Source: Phalacrocorax aristotelis (Eukaryota; Chordata; Aves; Suliformes; Phalacrocoracidae). From it: a DNA stretch of 64,000 nt. Positions 61,774-64,000 of this stretch are shown in pieces (position 1 is the stretch's first letter; each line of letters starts with the position of its first letter). The notes below the pieces were generated by a model. That model worked only from the letters and a program-made list of their open reading frames with translations. It was not told where the DNA came from and did not search any database. The position numbers and the translations under genes were made by a program. Location: the NCBI RefSeq assembly GCF_949628215.1, contig NC_134276.1, forward strand, positions 64,214,733 through 64,278,732, in the 5' to 3' direction.

Positions 61774-64000
61774 CTAAAATGGGCAAAACCAGAGGTGTTT
61801 GAATCGGCAGAAGTAGGACAGGAGCAGTGTACCTCTCATTCAGTTTACTCATTCCTTCCTGCACTAGCTGAAGTCATACGATAAGCCACAGGCAATCCCT
61901 CCAAAATACCACCTTCTGCAGCTACTACGCACATTGGTATAAATCACAAAAGGCAGAATAAAATAGAGTTCTCGTACGATTTCAGTGTACCCTCAGCATA
62001 ACTCCACCCCCAAAGTCTCCCTCCATCCTTACATGTGTAAACACATCGACATCAGCAAGGAAAAGGATTAACCCTCCATCACCACCTGTCATGGCTTAGA
62101 TCGCAAATATTTCTTTATGCCTAGCTAATTCAACAGCTGTGTACCATCACTGCAAAGGGGTCTGACTCACAGCCATCATGGAAGTAAATCTGTTCTCTGT
62201 CAGTAGTAGAAATTGGCACATTTATCTTATGTTTACCAAATCCATTTAACGTATTAGCAATGGTAGCAATCATAGCACAGTAGAGCAGGGTAGAGTATCA
62301 TATAATGAAAAAGTCTAAAACATATTTTTCAATTCCTGCAAGAATGCTGCAAGCGACTCTTTTTAGTGAGCTCTTCTATCGCTGCACCAAACTCTCTAGA
62401 GGTACTTCTCCATCAAAGGCTGTAGTAATGTCTACCTTGGTAAATTGGTTGGTCAGAAAGGAGTAGGAAACTGCACGAGGAGCACAAGATACATTTAGAA
62501 TGTGAATATAGAGCTCAACTAAATGAGAGAACTGTTTGCACTTTTGCATATATGCCAAAGCAAATAGAATTTATAATGTAAATGGAACCAGCAGGGGAGG
62601 CCAGGGTGAGCACAGGGGAAAATAAGCTGTGCAGAAAAGAAGGGATTCTTCAGAGCAGAAGAAGAGAGCTACAGATAATTGACACCTCAACTGGAAGGCA
62701 GCTAAGGAAAAGAACAGTAATTTGGCATCAAAACAAGCAATAGACAAATAAATGAATAAAGGCTAAAGAGGAAGGAAATCATTGCAATAAACCCAATAAA
62801 ATTCAGTATGGATTCAGTGCGCAGGAGGCAACTTACTACAAAAGGCCATGATAAGGAGGAGTTGGTTAAATGCAAAACCCCACAAACTTCTAGTCGCAGA
62901 AAGCCAGGAAACTATTGTTGCAAATTTCTGTGGAAATAAAGAGATCTTGCTCTCCTCAACTTTCTAGTGCTGGCTTTCCATTCTGAGAGTAACGGCAGAA
63001 AACTCAGCAAACTGTGCAAGCAGGGAGGAAGCCATAACAGGTTTATTTCCAAATCCAATTAGCCCTGCTTTCAGCTGAGAACCCTCAACACATATATTCT
63101 CTGTGTTTTTTCATTATGGAAAAATGGAGCATGCTTAGTCATTGAGCTGGCTAAATCAGCAGCAGTAGCATAAGCTCATTAACAGCCATGCTGAAAAGTG
63201 GCAGCGGTTTTACCAAAGGAGGGGGGTTTTAAATGCACTTTCAGTTTAGCAACAATACGCAGCTTTCTGGGTTACCACAGTTCTGGATTTATGCCAACAG
63301 AAGCCCCTTCACGCTGCAATGTTAATGCTTCCCGCTGCCAAAGAAATAACTCCTGCTGGAAATGCTCGATGCACGCCCCCAGCACTAAGGTATTCGGGTC
63401 ACTGCTAATTTCCATTACCTGCTTTTGGATACGCAAAACTGTCTGTGTTAGTTTTAACCTCATTTGTTTATGTTTTAGACGGAGTATTTTAAAATCCAAT
63501 TGCCAGATCATCAGAACTGTGCCTGGCAGTAGAAATATTTGTAGAGTAATTACAGCAAATTCTCACTGTCCAAAGGTATCTCACTTGCAGAGTTACAAAT
63601 AAAGTAGATCTGACTACGTTAAGAGAAACTGCAATATCTAGTGAAACATTGAAGGCCCTAAGACTAAAATGACAAGATATATTTTGATTCTTATTTCCCA
63701 GTGTTGCCTTTGCCAGTTCATACAAATGGAAAATGCCAGAAGCTTTTTCACCAAGCCAGAAGCTGCTTGCCCTCGTTTTCAAAGGCCTTCCCAGACCCTT
63801 CATGCTTTAGCTGTTCCCACTCATTCAGCATTCAGACTCCAATTCCCACCTCACATCAGTCTGTGGTACATTTTCAAATACCCGTTTCTGTGCTTTTTCT
63901 AGGCTGCACCTTATGCTAGTAAGGAATTCTTCAAAACACCTGCAAAACTACAGTGCAAACCTCCATTGACAGCCTGTTCTGATGTGATGTTTGCCAGACA
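61774..64000. other. MYO16 intron upstream of the ankyrin exon
   Basis: No earlier ankyrin exon of MYO16 is visible, so the preceding intron probably runs past the window end. At 63.2-63.6 kb both strands are open for 79-134 codons. The minus-strand frame has a good acceptor and donor but no resemblance to MYO16. Confidence 0.5.

Noticed and set aside
62089-62101. TGTCATGGCTTAG resembling the start of the LTR family
   Set aside because: Only about 12 bases match and no LTR body follows.

Overview
The window is vertebrate nuclear DNA, almost certainly from a bird. It is AT-rich and gene-poor. It carries a chicken-repeat-1 (CR1) LINE with the typical ATTCTGTG-repeat 3' end, and two solo LTRs of a retroviral family that I recognise from bird genomes. 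The one protein-coding gene that looks functional is split into small exons across large introns. I cannot name the species.

Right part (34.5-61.8 kb, minus strand): six exons of MYO16 (unconventional myosin XVI, an ankyrin-repeat myosin). In transcription order they lie at 61773-61698, 58899-58749, 50538-50428, 48327-48262, 46997-46870 and 34639-34522. They encode the end of the ankyrin region, the linker, and the start of the motor up to the switch-I region. Reading phase shows that two more exons must exist, one between the first and second listed and one between the fifth and sixth. The latter should carry the ATP-binding P-loop. I could not find either by eye. No MYO16 exon is visible left of 34.5 kb.

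Left part (1.7-21.1 kb, plus strand): two decayed gene copies in the same orientation, opposite to MYO16. The first (1759-7820) is the 3' end of a coiled-coil centrosomal-type gene, most likely SPICE1 (CCDC52), in five exons with matching phases but three in-frame stops. The second (about 14.56-21.03 kb) is a TRIM45 copy with B-box, coiled-coil, filamin-repeat and C-terminal pieces still in intron-exon layout, broken by frameshifts and stops. Both keep introns, so neither is a retrocopy. Together they look like a decayed block of duplicated or relocated genomic DNA beside or inside MYO16.

Mobile elements: a solo LTR at 2784-3447, whose 3' target-site copy ends 10 bases before a pseudogene exon; a related solo LTR at 17689-18346 in the opposite direction; a different LTR-like piece near 16.54-16.90 kb; a 5'-truncated CR1 at about 35.34-37.37 kb; a retroviral leader-like fragment at about 60.93-61.56 kb with a 46-bp inverted repeat; and a weak old LINE fragment near 12.94-13.22 kb. 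The rest is non-coding DNA with a few A/T tracts and C-rich/A-rich microsatellites. I saw no tRNA, rRNA or CRISPR.
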